Notes under the pieces: generated by a model
The model's database searches: none
The model's input: the letters and a program-made list of their open reading frames with translations, nothing else
Told to the model about the DNA's origin: nothing
NCBI GenBank assembly: GCA_025330725.1
Contig: JAIWND010000062.1
Span: forward strand, 1 to 64,000
DNA: 64,000 nucleotides
Source of the DNA: Chlamydoabsidia padenii
Taxonomy: Eukaryota > Mucoromycota > Mucoromycetes > Mucorales > Cunninghamellaceae
Direction: 5' to 3'
Position numbers and translations under genes: made by a program
Part shown: positions 41,868 through 52,854 of the stretch, piece by piece
Layout of the letters: the number at the start of each line of letters is the position of its first letter
Numbering within the stretch: the stretch's first letter is position 1

Positions 41868-43324
41868 TCATTCTCTTGATTGGCCATCGACCCACAATCT
41901 CAGCTCTTCTCTTCGGCTTACTCCTTCTTGTCGCACTCTGTTGTTGTTTTGGTTAGAGCCGTCTAACGTACTGTCTAGTGTAGTGTCTGTGGTTGGAACC
42001 AGAGGAGCAGTCAAAAGGTTATACCCATCAATTTCTATGTCACTGTTATCTATACACATGTTGTGTAAGATACAGCACGCAGTGATAATATTTGCCATCC
42101 GAAAAGGACCTTCCACGTACAGTTTTTCACGAAGAAATCGCCATCTACAAGTCAGAAGCCCGAAGGCTCGTTCAATCGACATACGCGACGAGGAGAGGAC
42201 TTTGTTAAACCTTTTTTGAGAAGAAGTCGCGTTGTTACGAAAATAAGGAACCATGATGTTTTTCCGGAGAGGGTATGCTTGATCTATTTTTTTTTTTTGG
42301 GGGGGGGAATAAGGGTGTCAGTAAAAAGTATCATCACAACAGGGCTCAGTTACCAGCCAGAATGTATGAGCCATCTGGACACAACGAATCAAGATGTGTG
42401 CTTAGCGAGGATCTGTTGGAGGTACGGGCGTCATGGCAACGACCTGTCAAAAAAAATCAGGGATAATTTTGAAAAACTTCTACCGATATTATTTGACTCA
42501 TACCTGTTCCACCAGTGTGCACGTAAGTGAATTTACATTTGTGATCACTCACTGCCAAGAGACTCATTGAATAGTGGCTCTTTCTGTCTATCCATACTGT
42601 TCCAGGTTCGTCAGAGGGCTTGTGGATTCGGACGAGCTTGCCATCCATTGCGCCAATGACATTAGATAGCCGAAGAGATGTTTCAAATTCACTTTCTTCG
42701 ATACGAGCAAAGCCTCCCATTGTCGCATTAAGCTCCTCTTGTGTAGTTGGCCAATGTATCTGGTGCTTATGACGTTCGTTCAGGGCGGTGAAGAAGCGTT
42801 CGGTAAAATTTCTGTATGAGCCCGTGGAGATGTCCAGCAAGACTTCGGCAAGCCGAAAAGGAACGTGTGTATTTCCAAAGCGCCACAACACAGTAGCTAC
42901 TTGAATATGGATAGGGATAGACCTAGGGTTGTCTTGGGCAAAAACTGGGTGGTCTTCCAGAAAATTCACCAGCCATGTAATGGTTGCCAATCCTACACGG
43001 TAATGTCGCTTGAATGCATCCCCTTCATTACCATCATCAGTCAAGTTGGGATGAATAAATTCCTAGAAACCGTTTTGCCTTGGCCTATTTTGTCGAGGTC
43101 TGCTAATAACAAAAAGTGGAGAGGTATCCAAGATGTCTGTATCCCTCTACAATATGAGTTAAAGTGAAGGCCAACGAGGAAAAGATCATTTGTAGTTTCA
43201 TAAGTTGTCGACGTTTCTGCTGCATACGTTCCAACAATCTACGCTTGATTCTTCGACTTTTCTTTTCCTGGTACGCCATGGCAGTAATCAGAAATTCTAA
43301 ACGAGCTTTATTATTATTATTCAT
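41868..43324 (-). pseudogene. PIF/Harbinger transposase (DDE superfamily endonuclease), near-intact core
   Basis: The N-terminal part starts at ATG 43324 ('MNNNNKARLEFLITAMAYQ') but loses frame near 43130; a TAG near 43070 ('NGF*EFIHPNL') also interrupts it. The remaining core is well preserved: 'FKRHYRVGLATITWLVNFL', 'LSNVIGAMDGKLVRIHKP' (first Asp), 'TVWIDRKSHYSMSLLAVSD', then across two short GT-AG introns 'GRCHDARTSNRSSL', 'SYILADQAYPLRKNIMVP' (second Asp) and 'SSSRMSIERAFGLLTCRWRFL' (Glu), ending 'RLWVDGQSRE'. All three catalytic residues are present, so damage is confined to the N-terminus. An intron I failed to find could partly explain the N-terminal break. Confidence 0.78.
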
Positions 43325-43483
43325 ATTGAAAAAGACGTAAAAAAAAGGCAGTAACCAAGGACATCTTCTATGATGGCCAGGTGAGAATAGTAACAGTGAG
43401 ACGACCGGGGATTAAAATCCGTCCCCCACTTCTGCTGGGATTAAAAGATATCGAGACGAAATAGTGAGACGCTGATGAGCGCA

Positions 43484-43802
43484 TCCATAGTCTCACCAAG
43501 TGCCTGGATATGGTATAAGGAACTTTCCGTATTTGGAATTTGATGCATGCTTTTCTTGAAATTTCAGTCTCATGTGACTATGTTGGTAGCGGTTAACTCA
43601 ACTTTTCATTCACATTCTATATTTTAATGATGCAGTCAAGATGATATAGCTCTTTTACCAGACAAGTTCAGGGCGTAGAAAGACGTTTAAAAGAAGTGCA
43701 AGTTTACCCAGGCTTACCGTAGCACAAGTATTTTATATTTTATCAAGTCGTTTTATTTTATGTTATATATATCTAAATATGAGAGAAGAGGGAAATAGGT
43801 TT
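43484..43802. other. Intergenic
   Basis: 3' flank of the Tan1-like gene; short and AT-rich, with 'TATATATATCTAAATATGAG' near 43763. No gene recognised. Confidence 0.45.
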
Positions 43803-44908
43803 TCACATTAGAGCACCGATATTGTATTTCTTTCGTTCATAGTAATCCTTGAGTACGCTAATACCACACACACTTTTAAAAACATTAACAAAGATCACAT
43901 ACTCGGGACGCTTCAAATCAATCCTAAAAAAAGTAATTTGATTAGTCTTTCAAGTAATGCAGATAGTGGTGTACTAGAATCCCTTTTACTTTAAATGAGT
44001 AGGTAGTTTTGGTGCAATGATAGCGATCAAGTCTTGTTTTGAGATGGTGTTGTTGTTTCGAATTTCCATGACAATGGCAATGGTGGTATTGGCCGGTAAA
44101 TCGACAATATTTTCAGGAAGTGTACGATTAGTAAAACAAGTATCGATTCGTTCAGTAGTTGCTGGCATGATGTAGTCCAACGGCATCCAACGAAAACAAT
44201 GTCTTATAAGAAATTGTTGTTCCTTGGTCTTTTTGTCGTTGTCGGTGCTACTACTGACAAGGTGATCAATCATCTTGTCAACAAACTCGGTCGGCTTGAT
44301 GTTCACCCGGAAACGATAAAAGATCAATCCACCACAAGCAGTATCCACTGCCTGGAAAGTGCGATCTTTCTTGACCACCGCCGAATCTTCCAATGCTAAA
44401 TGATCACCTTCATTTTGAATATTGTCCTTGATGCCTGTCGGTTTGTCAGTGTTGTTATCCTCAACTTCAGTTGAGCTCTTATCCACTTTGTCCAAATCCT
44501 CCACGTCCCAGGGTCCTTCAATTCTTGTCCAGGTAGACTCATAAGAAGGAAACAATTCTAAATGTCGTTCCAAGGCTAGTTGTGCTTGTCCCTTCTCCAC
44601 AGACAAACAACAACAATAACAGTCAAATTCAACCTTTTCTTATTTTGGGAAACTTTACGTTCATCACTTACAAGTGCTCTCGTTTCGGCGTGAAGACCGC
44701 AAGATATCAGAACTCCACTGGCAGTATCAGATCGTTTGATCAAACTAGAATGCTTAGCCAACCATCTTTGTTTGAATTTGCCACGAAGGATAGGAATAGT
44801 ATGATTGGTGCCTGACGTCTTTTTTTGCTTTTTGCTTTTCTCTTTCACTGTTTCCCTAGTCAAAGGTATGTCATCTGGTGCACTCACGTCTGACACTTTT
44901 CTCTTCAT
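43803..44908 (-). CDS. TAN1: THUMP-domain protein, Tan1/THUMPD1-like
   Basis: Three exons. Exon 1 (from ATG 44908) encodes a Lys-rich nuclear-type start, 'GKFKQRWLAKHSSL' and 'ASGVLISCGLHAETRAL'. Exon 2 begins about 44593 ('KGQAQLALERHLELF') and carries the THUMP core: 'TFQAVDTACGGLIFYRFR', 'RHCFRWMPLDYIMPA', 'TIAIVMEIRNNN', 'DLIAIIAPKLPTHLK'. Exon 3 completes it with 'IDLKRPEYVIFVNVFKSVCG' and 'VLKDYYERKKYNIGALM', stop 43803-43805. Tan1 is the RNA-binding partner of acetyltransferase Kre33/Nat10, needed for N4-acetylcytidine in tRNA-Ser and tRNA-Leu. Order and length match the family. Confidence 0.92.
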
Positions 44909-45236
44909 GGTGAAAACTTAGAAAGGGGTTTTTGGGGTGGCAATGAAAATAGGGATTGTTATTTCCACCACCAACTTTTTACAAACTCCACCACCCCTTC
45001 GGAGAAATGTTTTGCCGGCCCAATGAAATTCGAGAAGTTACCCCGAGACATACTATTATCTGGGCAGCTGTATGATGGAACACCACTTGGAAATAGCTGG
45101 CTACTTTTTAAAGGATATTATTTTTATCTAAACATTGTATGGTCAGCTACTCTGATTTTGTGAATTCTGATATACTTGACAGACAATAATGTAGGGGGTT
45201 TAGAATAAGGGGATGTGACATATTTATTACAACTAA
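44909..45236. other. Intergenic
   Basis: Promoter of the Tan1-like gene and 3' flank of the LysM gene. Nothing else recognised. Confidence 0.5.
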
Positions 45237-46440
45237 CTAAACGGAGAAAGGTAAAGGAGGGACAACTCGGTGACAGCCATACGCACTTCTTGAAGCATTA
45301 CAATCTTGATAAGTTTGACAGCTAACAGAAACAAATAGATAAATAAAAAAAAGTACACACACAATATTTTTTCTTACCATCGTATACAATAACCTTGGAT
45401 ATCAGGTTCAATCAAAGAAACATAGTACTTGTATCCTTGACACATGGACAATGGTGGCGATCCGGCCCCATGATTATCATACTTTATACATTGGGAAAAA
45501 AATTGAGACATCATTTCTATGAGGGAACTTTTTTTTTCTCATTCTTCTTTTTACCTGTCCACCACCATCAGCTTCAGATAGAGAATACTTTGTACGATCA
45601 ATTTTACCTGTGACTTGAACGAATCCAGCTGTGGTATTGAATTGATAATGAGCTGAAGTGATGAAACCAGCAGGCATCAGTTGGGAACCAGGTACCAAGT
45701 TTAACAAGGTACAGAATGATCTAGCAGTTTTTTCAGAGTCCGCGATAGCATCTGGATCGGTCATTCCACCATAGTTATTGCGGTTACCAGGAGAAGGGGG
45801 GAGAAAAAGGCAAAATCTAGCTTCATCCAGAACCGCGGTGGTCAAACCAGGAACATTGATAGGGGTGGGACTTGGTGTGGTAGTAGTAGTTTTAGTGGTG
45901 GTGGTAGGTTTGGTGGTAGTAGTTGATTTAGTAGTAGTTTTGGGTTTATTAGTAGCAGAAGTAGATTTAGTGGCAGTTTTGGTTGATGTAGTCTTCGTGG
46001 GCGTGGTTTTCAAGGGAACACTAAAAAAAGCAAATATCATTTTTAGCCTCTTTAATCAACTAATCAACTGTTTTCCGGTACCTGAGACACACATATTGAC
46101 CCACATGCAAAGTGGTGCATTTACTCTTTTTCACTATCAAAAAAAGAAAAAGAAAAAACAATGTTCAAAACTAGCTGTATAGCATGACAGAGAGAAAAAC
46201 TCACATGAAGGGTTCCATCTGTAAAAGTTGGTTAAAGAGATATGAGCAGTTTTGGAAATACCAGTACACTGCCAGTTCATAAAATAAAAAAAGTTAACAA
46301 AAAAAACATTTCACCCCATTTGATGTAATTACCGTTTCGCCCCCATACACTTTATGTTTCCTAGCGCAAGTGATAGCTGAGACGACTGAGGTCAAGAGAG
46401 CAAAAAGAAAAAGTGGGCCTATTATAGAAAAATGTTTCAT
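45237..46440 (-). CDS. Secreted LysM-domain protein with Thr-rich linker and C-terminal Cys domain
   Basis: Several short exons. ATG 46440 starts a signal peptide ('LFLFALLTSVVSA'). Across three exons the LysM domain reads 'CTGISKTAHISLTNFYRWNP', 'SLKKSKCTTLHVGQYVCLS', the fungal LysM pattern ending in 'WNP...C..L..GQ.VC'. A Thr/Lys-rich linker of about 50 residues follows, then a C-terminal domain: 'ARFCLFLPPSPGNRNNYGGM', 'SFCTLLNLVPGSQLMPAGFI', 'FVQVTGKIDRTKYSLSEADG', 'GGQYDNHGAGSPPLSMCQGY', and a Cys-rich end before the TAG at 45237. LysM binds chitin-type N-acetylglucosamine polymers, so a cell-wall or effector role is likely. The C-terminal domain resembles proteins common in Mucoromycota whose function I do not know. 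Confidence 0.8.
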
Positions 46441-47471
46441 TTTCTATCAAAAGAATGGAGATAAGGAAGGGTAGGGGTTAATGTGAGAAAAAGAAAAAAA
46501 GATGTGAGAAAAGCAAAACCGAATCTGTTTTTTTTTTTTGAATTTATACAATAGTCATTAACAAAAAAGCACCTAAAAAAGGATACTTATTGTTTTAAGT
46601 AAGCTAGCGCGAGGCTTCTCAAACCCCATTAATTGTACTACACTGAATTTGGCTTAACCAGTACGCTTAAAAAAAGCGATCTGGGAAGAAGAGGGAATCA
46701 AAAAATACACCAATGAAGTGATTAATGTGTCCTAGAGTCGTCTTACGAAAAGATCGACGTAGGCATCACGATATGCTTTAGGTTACACCAATGTCTTTTT
46801 CCTTTTACCGTTTAGCATTCTATAAATACAGGTAGTCAAATAGATAAATTTGACACTAAAAAAAGCTAATTTTTGTGCTATCGCATAGAAATAGTATATC
46901 GGCACTTGAAATAATAAACTTTATTTGCCATAAATACAGTATGCAATTTGTGATAGTAAGATCTAATGAAAGTGAAGACTGCAAAGTACTGAGATAAATG
47001 ATAGGTCCATTATGTGAGGAAGAGAGACATAGAGAGAAAAGACAGTTTGTATATTGAAAAAAATATAAATCAGTGTCGACTGTTATAATGATGGGCTAGA
47101 ATACAAACACCGATAAATGAGATTTTAAATTCAAGGCCATCTACTCCACTGCTATCCTTGATTATGAAAGCCTGAGATGGGTACTGCAACAACAAGAAAC
47201 CAGTACGTCGACCATCATTCTTGCTTATTGGATTATAAAACATAATCATTGCCTCACAGCACTGATGTATATGCCCTTTTCTCACGTAGTTGAATCCTTG
47301 AAGAAGGCCGTAAAGGTAATGTCATTGTCATCCTCCTATAACTGCTGGTGACACTCGACACGACCGTGAATACAGATCCCGCTTTGCATGAATTTCGCCC
47401 CTGCATGAATCCCGTTCTGAAGCAATTAGGCGGAATCTCAAAATAAATGTGGCTTCTTATAGAGACTTTGA
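46441..47471. other. Intergenic, with possible Fanzor N-terminal debris
   Basis: About 1 kb. The first 800 bases show nothing recognisable. About 47390-47460 contains protein-like text on the plus strand ('HEFRPCMNPVLKQLGG') that may be upstream remains of the Fanzor fragment starting at 47472. Confidence 0.35.
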
Positions 47472-48074
47472 ATGTGGGTTTGTTTTTTTCCCTTTCTTTC
47501 TTATACTGTCGCACGAAGGCTTATTTCGAGGTGGAAACAGAGGTCTGGTCAAGATGTGAAAAAAGGCAAAGCTGCGGAAAAAGGCAAAGCTGTGACTCCT
47601 CACTGTACGGTATTTTACGGCGATGCTGGTCGCGGCTTCGGAACAAGAATCAAGGGTCACATCAAAAGAAGTACAGAACGACTACAGCTTCATTCAAAGT
47701 CGAAATGCGATCTAATCAGCACCAGTGAATACTTGTCTTCGAAGCTATGCTGTCTTTGCGACAGCCCTGTACAGTATCCCAAACGACGGAACGGGCACAT
47801 CAATCTTGGCGTAGTTCAATATATCAACCCCGATTGTTTTGGAAGAAAACATGGCTTTTCACTCCGTGGGCATGACAAGAACGCAGCAGTCAACATTCTG
47901 AAAATTGGACTGTACAGGGCAGTAATTCAGAATAATTATCCTGCCTTTTCGGCTACCACATCAAGCACAACAACAACAGCTGATCAATTAGCTCAAATTC
48001 TTTTCGGTCATAACACTTCGTGGATTGCGAACATGAATGACTCCAACCCTCGGAGGCGGACGGGCCTCTTTTGA
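47472..48074 (+). pseudogene. Fanzor-type nuclease remnant, family B, copy 2 (C-terminal half)
   Basis: An open 200-codon frame with the same family features as 38233-38900: 'TVFYGDAGRGFGTRIKGHIK', 'LISTSEYLSSKLCCLCDSPV', 'QYPKRRNGHINLGVVQYINP', 'DCFGRKHGFSLRGHDKNAAV' and 'NILKIGLYRAVIQNNYPAF', ending 'SWIANMNDSNPRRRTG'. The RuvC-III Asp is kept (HDKNAAVNI), as is the first zinc Cys pair, but the third Cys is Tyr (VVQYINPDC versus VVKCINPTC in copy 1). The ATG at 47472 is only the first in frame; the wedge, REC and RuvC-I parts are missing. It is probably an inactive, 5'-truncated relic. Confidence 0.72.
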
Positions 48075-48510
48075 AGGTAAGTTTTAATAAATCATATAGA
48101 ACAATAATTAACGTTTCTTTCTCGGCTTAATCGACGAAAAATCAAAGTGCCTCGAATGATTTGAACCGGTGGAAGGTGATTCTTGTTGGAGAAAAGCAAT
48201 AAACTTCATACAATGCACGCCAAGACGTGTATGACAACACTTTCTTGAAATGCGACATCTAATTTATCAGCGTGAGTGCAATCATTCGGTGTAACCAGTT
48301 GTCATTCCACCTGTATATAAGATAAACATGTTCGATATGTGTTACGAATCTAATTTATTCAAAGTGATAATAAAGACAACCGATAACATATGACTTTCAA
48401 AATTTTATTATTTTGTATGTATAAAAAACAAGAGAGTGGAGAGAGAGATAAAGAGATGAGGGGAAGCAGAGTAATATGTGAGTGGGGGAACTATTTAGAA
48501 GAATGGGGTA
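48075..48510. other. Intergenic between the Fanzor fragment and the ataxin-2 gene
   Basis: The first about 60 bases continue similarity to the 3' flank of the other family-B Fanzor copy (GAAGGT.AGTT.). The rest is AT-rich 3' flank of the ataxin-2-like gene. Confidence 0.4.
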
Positions 48511-51476
48511 CTAAGTATCATTGACAGAATCCGAGGCTGTAAAAAAAAGTGTGAGTAATAAAGAATTATTCATGCATCAAAATGTACTTACAAGGACTTG
48601 TTTGTTCATGAGTAGGATAATGAGTTGGGCTAGGGTTTTCACCAGGCATGACATGTGTTATCATCACAGGAGGGGTCATCATTTCAGGTGCATATCTTAC
48701 ACCTACCAAAAAGAAAGGGAGGGAGAGAGGGTTAGTCAATATGATATGAAACAAGAGATGGTATACCTGGGGATGGATTGCCTTGATATTGATACACTTG
48801 CGAAGGTGGCATGGGGGATCGTTGAGGTGAAGAAAAACCTTGAGGGAATGGAGAGCCATCTAATAGAGAGAAAAGTTGATGAAAAAAGATATCAAGTTGG
48901 ATCTTATGCCAAACTTACGGGGTGACACGTTGGGCATTTGAGGGCTGTAAGCAGGGTGCATAGGTGCAGTAGTGATCGGGACATTTGGCACAAACTATAG
49001 AAAAAAATTGATATGAGTAAAAATGCTTATTGACCGTCATCCTTTACCTGAGGGCTCATGTAAGACACGTTTTGTTGTTGGACTGGAATACCAGGTACGT
49101 ATTGCTATTAACGTAAAAAAAAAATGTGAGTAGAAGCAATCGTTGTAATTCCTTTTTTTTTTTTTTTTTATTATACCTGATGATATCGATATTGAGGATA
49201 ACCATAACCATAGGCAGGAGCAGGATAACCAGTAAAAATATCTTCAGTGTATGGATTATACTGACTGAATTGATGTCTGTACTGTTTTGACCCATGAGGC
49301 CATGTAGGACCTATACAAGCTAACAGTAAATATGACATTCTATCAGTTTATTTTTTTGCCTTTACTTACCAATACTACTAGGATTCTTGTCCTTGTCTTT
49401 TATGAATGGTGCCTTGAATATTTCATCTATAGTAATATGATCATTCACACCACCTTTTTTCAAAAACCGGCCAGCAAATGTTGTTGCCGCCGAATCATCC
49501 CGCGTCCCACCCTCAAAAAAGAAAGAGTCAGCCAAACCTTTAGTGGGCAGCAGAGATTTTTTACTTACTGGTACAAAAGCAGCGGCAGCAGGATTGGGCT
49601 TGAATTCCGACGCCTTGATATTAAACTTGAATCCTGTTGTTATTGTTGTTGTTGTTTTCTTTGTGGTTGTAGCAACAACATCGGTCGAATCATGAGTTGC
49701 CTTGGTGATGTTTTCTTTGTCTTTCTGATGTTGTTGAGAATCAGAAGAAGGTGATGACTTGTTAGAGGCAGGAGATTTCTTCCCTTTGTTCAAAAGAGGT
49801 AACATGTCAGGAGGAATAGGGACGTCAAGTTTAAAGCTTTTATGGAATGCGACCAAATCCGCCAATCGATCGCTTTGTTCCTTCTTGTGTAATGCTTGCC
49901 GTTTGGCTTGCAATTTATACTTTTCTACCCTGGCGAATTGACGGAAGGTAGTGGCGATGATGTATTCGATCCGTTTTGGTTGTTGCTGTTGCTGTTGCTG
50001 GTTTTCGTCATTGTTGATCGGTTTCTTTTGAACAAGTAAAAGAAAAGATTAAATAACTAGAAAAATAATAATGTCATCATGAATCTTTACCGTTGGCTTG
50101 CTTGAATCGAGATGAGAAGAGGCGGTTGTCAAAGTTCCAGTTGTCAATTTGTGTAAAGGACTATCGGGAGGAAAGTTGGCAAAATGAGCAGGTTGTTGTT
50201 TGTTACGAAGAGCAGGTGGGATATATACGTTATCCTTTTCCTTGCTTGCACCACCACCAGTATTATTATCACGGACAACTGCACCATATCGATCTTCTTC
50301 ATCCATTCCACTATCATCAGCTGTAGTCATATTGCGTTCTTCGAGCATATGAGGATTGTTTGTTGTAGACTATTCAAAAATATTAAGACAAGTCAAGTTC
50401 CATTTCTTTCTTTTTTTATACACAAGTTTAATAAATGCTTTTTTTTACCCTTTGGATTTCATTTGCCTTCTCAATAGCCCATTTTTCGCGATCCTTGTAT
50501 CCAGGTGCCGATCGATCCAACCGAGTAGTGTAAAGCTCTTCATCAAAGTCGGTTTTGAGACCAAAGAGTTTTTCATTAGCAGCAAATTGATCCCAAGAGC
50601 CATTCGTATTGTGTTCTAAAGGTTCATCTTCTAATGATTCCAGGGCGCTGTCTTCGGGTAATCCAGGATTCCATTTATGTAATTCCCGTTCCTTGATTTC
50701 ACTTTTTCCACTAATATCTGTATCTGTTTTGAATGCTATATTAAGGAAAAAAGAGAGGTCAGTAAAGAGAAAAAAAAAAAAAAAAAACGCGATTACTAAT
50801 ATGCAAAAACTTACAATCTTTTTCTTGTACAGCAAGTTTACCACCAGTCAAATCAGTATCCAGGGCAGTCATTTCTACCAAATCCTTTGCAAAAATTAAG
50901 AGAGCAGGTAAAATAGGTTGTTGTACACTTGATTTCGACTTGTCTACGGTGGGGTCATGTATTTTACGAGCAAAAGTTAAAGATACACCTAGATCACCTT
51001 CAGTAGTTGCCCCTTGGAAGAGTCCTTCATACTTTATTCCATTACGCACAGTAACTTGAATCTTGCAACCCTATGAACATGACTGAATCAATATCCTCTT
51101 TTATTCTTATTATTAATATTGTTAGTCTAGTTCAACTTACGTAGAGGTTACCAAGTAGAAATAACAATCTATCGTGCATGTGGTAAGTCAACTCGGAATC
51201 ATCTACCATGGGAGACGAGCCATCTTGGTTAGATAGTTGATGAGTTGACCCACTATTGTTGTTAATGCCTGAGTAGTTTCCACCACGTCCATTAACAGTA
51301 TTATTATTGTTTGTTGCCCATTTCCTGTTACCACGACTAGGATTAACGTATAAAATATAACACATATACCATTAGTGATCTCATCAAAAGAGTGTTTATA
51401 TTTACCTTTGATTGGGTTTCGAATAAGACGTGTCTTGTTTCTTTCCTTGAGATTTGGTTCCTGCGTTTGAAGCCAT
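48511..51476 (-). CDS. PBP1: Ataxin-2 / Pbp1 homologue
   Basis: A many-exon gene starting at ATG 51476. Order: basic Gly/Asn-rich start; LSm-like domain ('DDSELTYHMHDRLLFLLGNL', 'CKIQVTVRNGIKYEGLFQGA', 'DLGVSLTFARKI'); LsmAD ('LFGLKTDFDEELYTTRLD', 'DREKWAIEKANEIQR'); 'RYGAVVRDN' and 'NVYIPPALRNK'; a basic coiled segment; and a PAM2-like motif 'EFKPNPAAAAFVP' expected to bind poly(A)-binding protein. The C-terminus is Pro/Tyr/Gln-rich, encoded by several small exons, and ends 'SSDSVNDT'. Pbp1/ataxin-2 acts in mRNA stability, stress granules and TORC1 signalling. The exact boundaries of the small 3' exons are approximate. Confidence 0.93.
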
Positions 51477-52475
51477 TATGTCAAACTGTTGTTATGTAAA
51501 AAAAAAAGATAGTGAAGAAAGAATGAGAAGGGGAATAAGAGGGAAAAAAAGGGGGTGGGAAGGAAGGAAAAAAGGAGTATATCGAATAGGTTTGATTGAA
51601 TAATAAAACAAACAAAGTTCAAATGTATTTTCAATATAAAGAGGATGACCCAATTGAATGGGTATAAAATATCAACTGATTGAAAAAAGAGAGGGGCGTT
51701 CTTGGTGGAGAAAAATAACACTTGTGTGCACTGGGGGGTAATTGTTCAAATGCCGCCGAGCACCAAAGCGGCTCTGGTCTATCTCCGGCTTGTCTCCCCT
51801 ACCAACTCGAGACTACCACAAGTAAAGGGGTTTTCTCATTCTTAATCATCAGTGGTATGGACTCGCGTCACAAGTTGAAGTACCCGCCCACTTTTTTCTC
51901 ATACAAAGAAGGATGGCACAGGGTGGTGGCATGACCCCCCCCTTTGAATACAAACGCCGACAGTGAATCACTATCGTAGGGGAAATGCTAGGCGCACGGC
52001 AAGTGCGCACGGAATTTTGGATATTCGGCATTTGACAACTATGGCAATTTTAAAGTGCCAGATCTATCTAAAATATAGTGAAAAAAACGCATACGGCTTC
52101 ATTCGATATAGTAATAGTACATGTATAAAAGTTATCAGACACCTGTGTCGTATTTGAAAAGTTATGATGATTTTGGCTATTGTTAGCCCCGAAATCAACA
52201 ATTTCCTGTTACCGACCTTTTACACACATGAAAAAGTAACAAAGACTTATTTATATATACTATGAATATATTGAATGAAGCCATAACTGTTTTTAACATG
52301 TTTTAGATAGATGGCACTTTTAAACTTACCATAACTTTCAAATTCCGATTTTTCATGAACCAAGCGGATCCTCTCACTAAACAAAAAGTTACCCCAAGCC
52401 ACCACTACGATGTGAACAAAATCTTTTTTTTTCCCTCCCTTTTTTTTTGACAGCTCACTTCTTCCACAACTTGTC
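51477..52475. other. Divergent promoter region containing an inverted-repeat element
   Basis: About 1 kb between the starts of the ataxin-2 gene (minus) and NOP56 (plus). A palindromic repeat fills 52015-52355. Pyrimidine-rich sequence precedes the NOP56 ATG. No gene recognised. Confidence 0.5.
52015..52355. repeat. Imperfect inverted repeat (MITE-like), arms about 110 bp
   Basis: The left arm (52015-52135) and the reverse complement of the right arm (52245-52355) share ATTCGG.ATTTGA, AACTATGG, TTTTAAAGTGCCA, ATCTATCTAAAA and GGCTTCATTC.ATATA in order. Arms are diverged (roughly 75-80%). The loop is about 110 bp. It could be a foldback/MITE insertion or two fragments of one element in opposite orientation. 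Confidence 0.6.
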
Positions 52476-52782
52476 ATGGTAAAGAATAACCAACAACATC
52501 TTACTTTCTTATATCAACTTACCCCTCTATACATTCTTTATTAGGTAAACTACGTATTATTTGAAACAGCTTCTGGCTACGCTTTATTCGAACGTTTACA
52601 ATCCGAAGAAATTGGTGCTAAACTGGCCCAGGTCCAAGACACTGTGGTAGATTTGGCCAAGTTTGGTCAAATGATTAAACTGAAATCCTTCTCGCCCTTC
52701 AAAAGTGCGGCTGATGCTTTAGAAAACGCCAACGATGTATCAGAAGGTAATAGGTATTAAACAACTAGATATGGACTTGCTC

Positions 52783-52854
<72 letters not shown>

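Larger units (their letters stand above)
40508..43483. mobile_element. PIF/Harbinger-type DNA transposon with two convergent genes
   Basis: Terminal inverted repeats: TGCGCTCATCAGCGTCTCA at 40508-40526, and its exact reverse complement at 43465-43483, extended inward by an imperfect CGTCTCG match. Inside are a Myb/SANT-like gene (plus) and a DDE_Tnp_4 transposase (minus), the two-gene pattern of PIF/Harbinger. A 3-bp target duplication of the usual TWA type is not obvious at these borders, so the true ends may lie a few bases outward. Confidence 0.82.
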
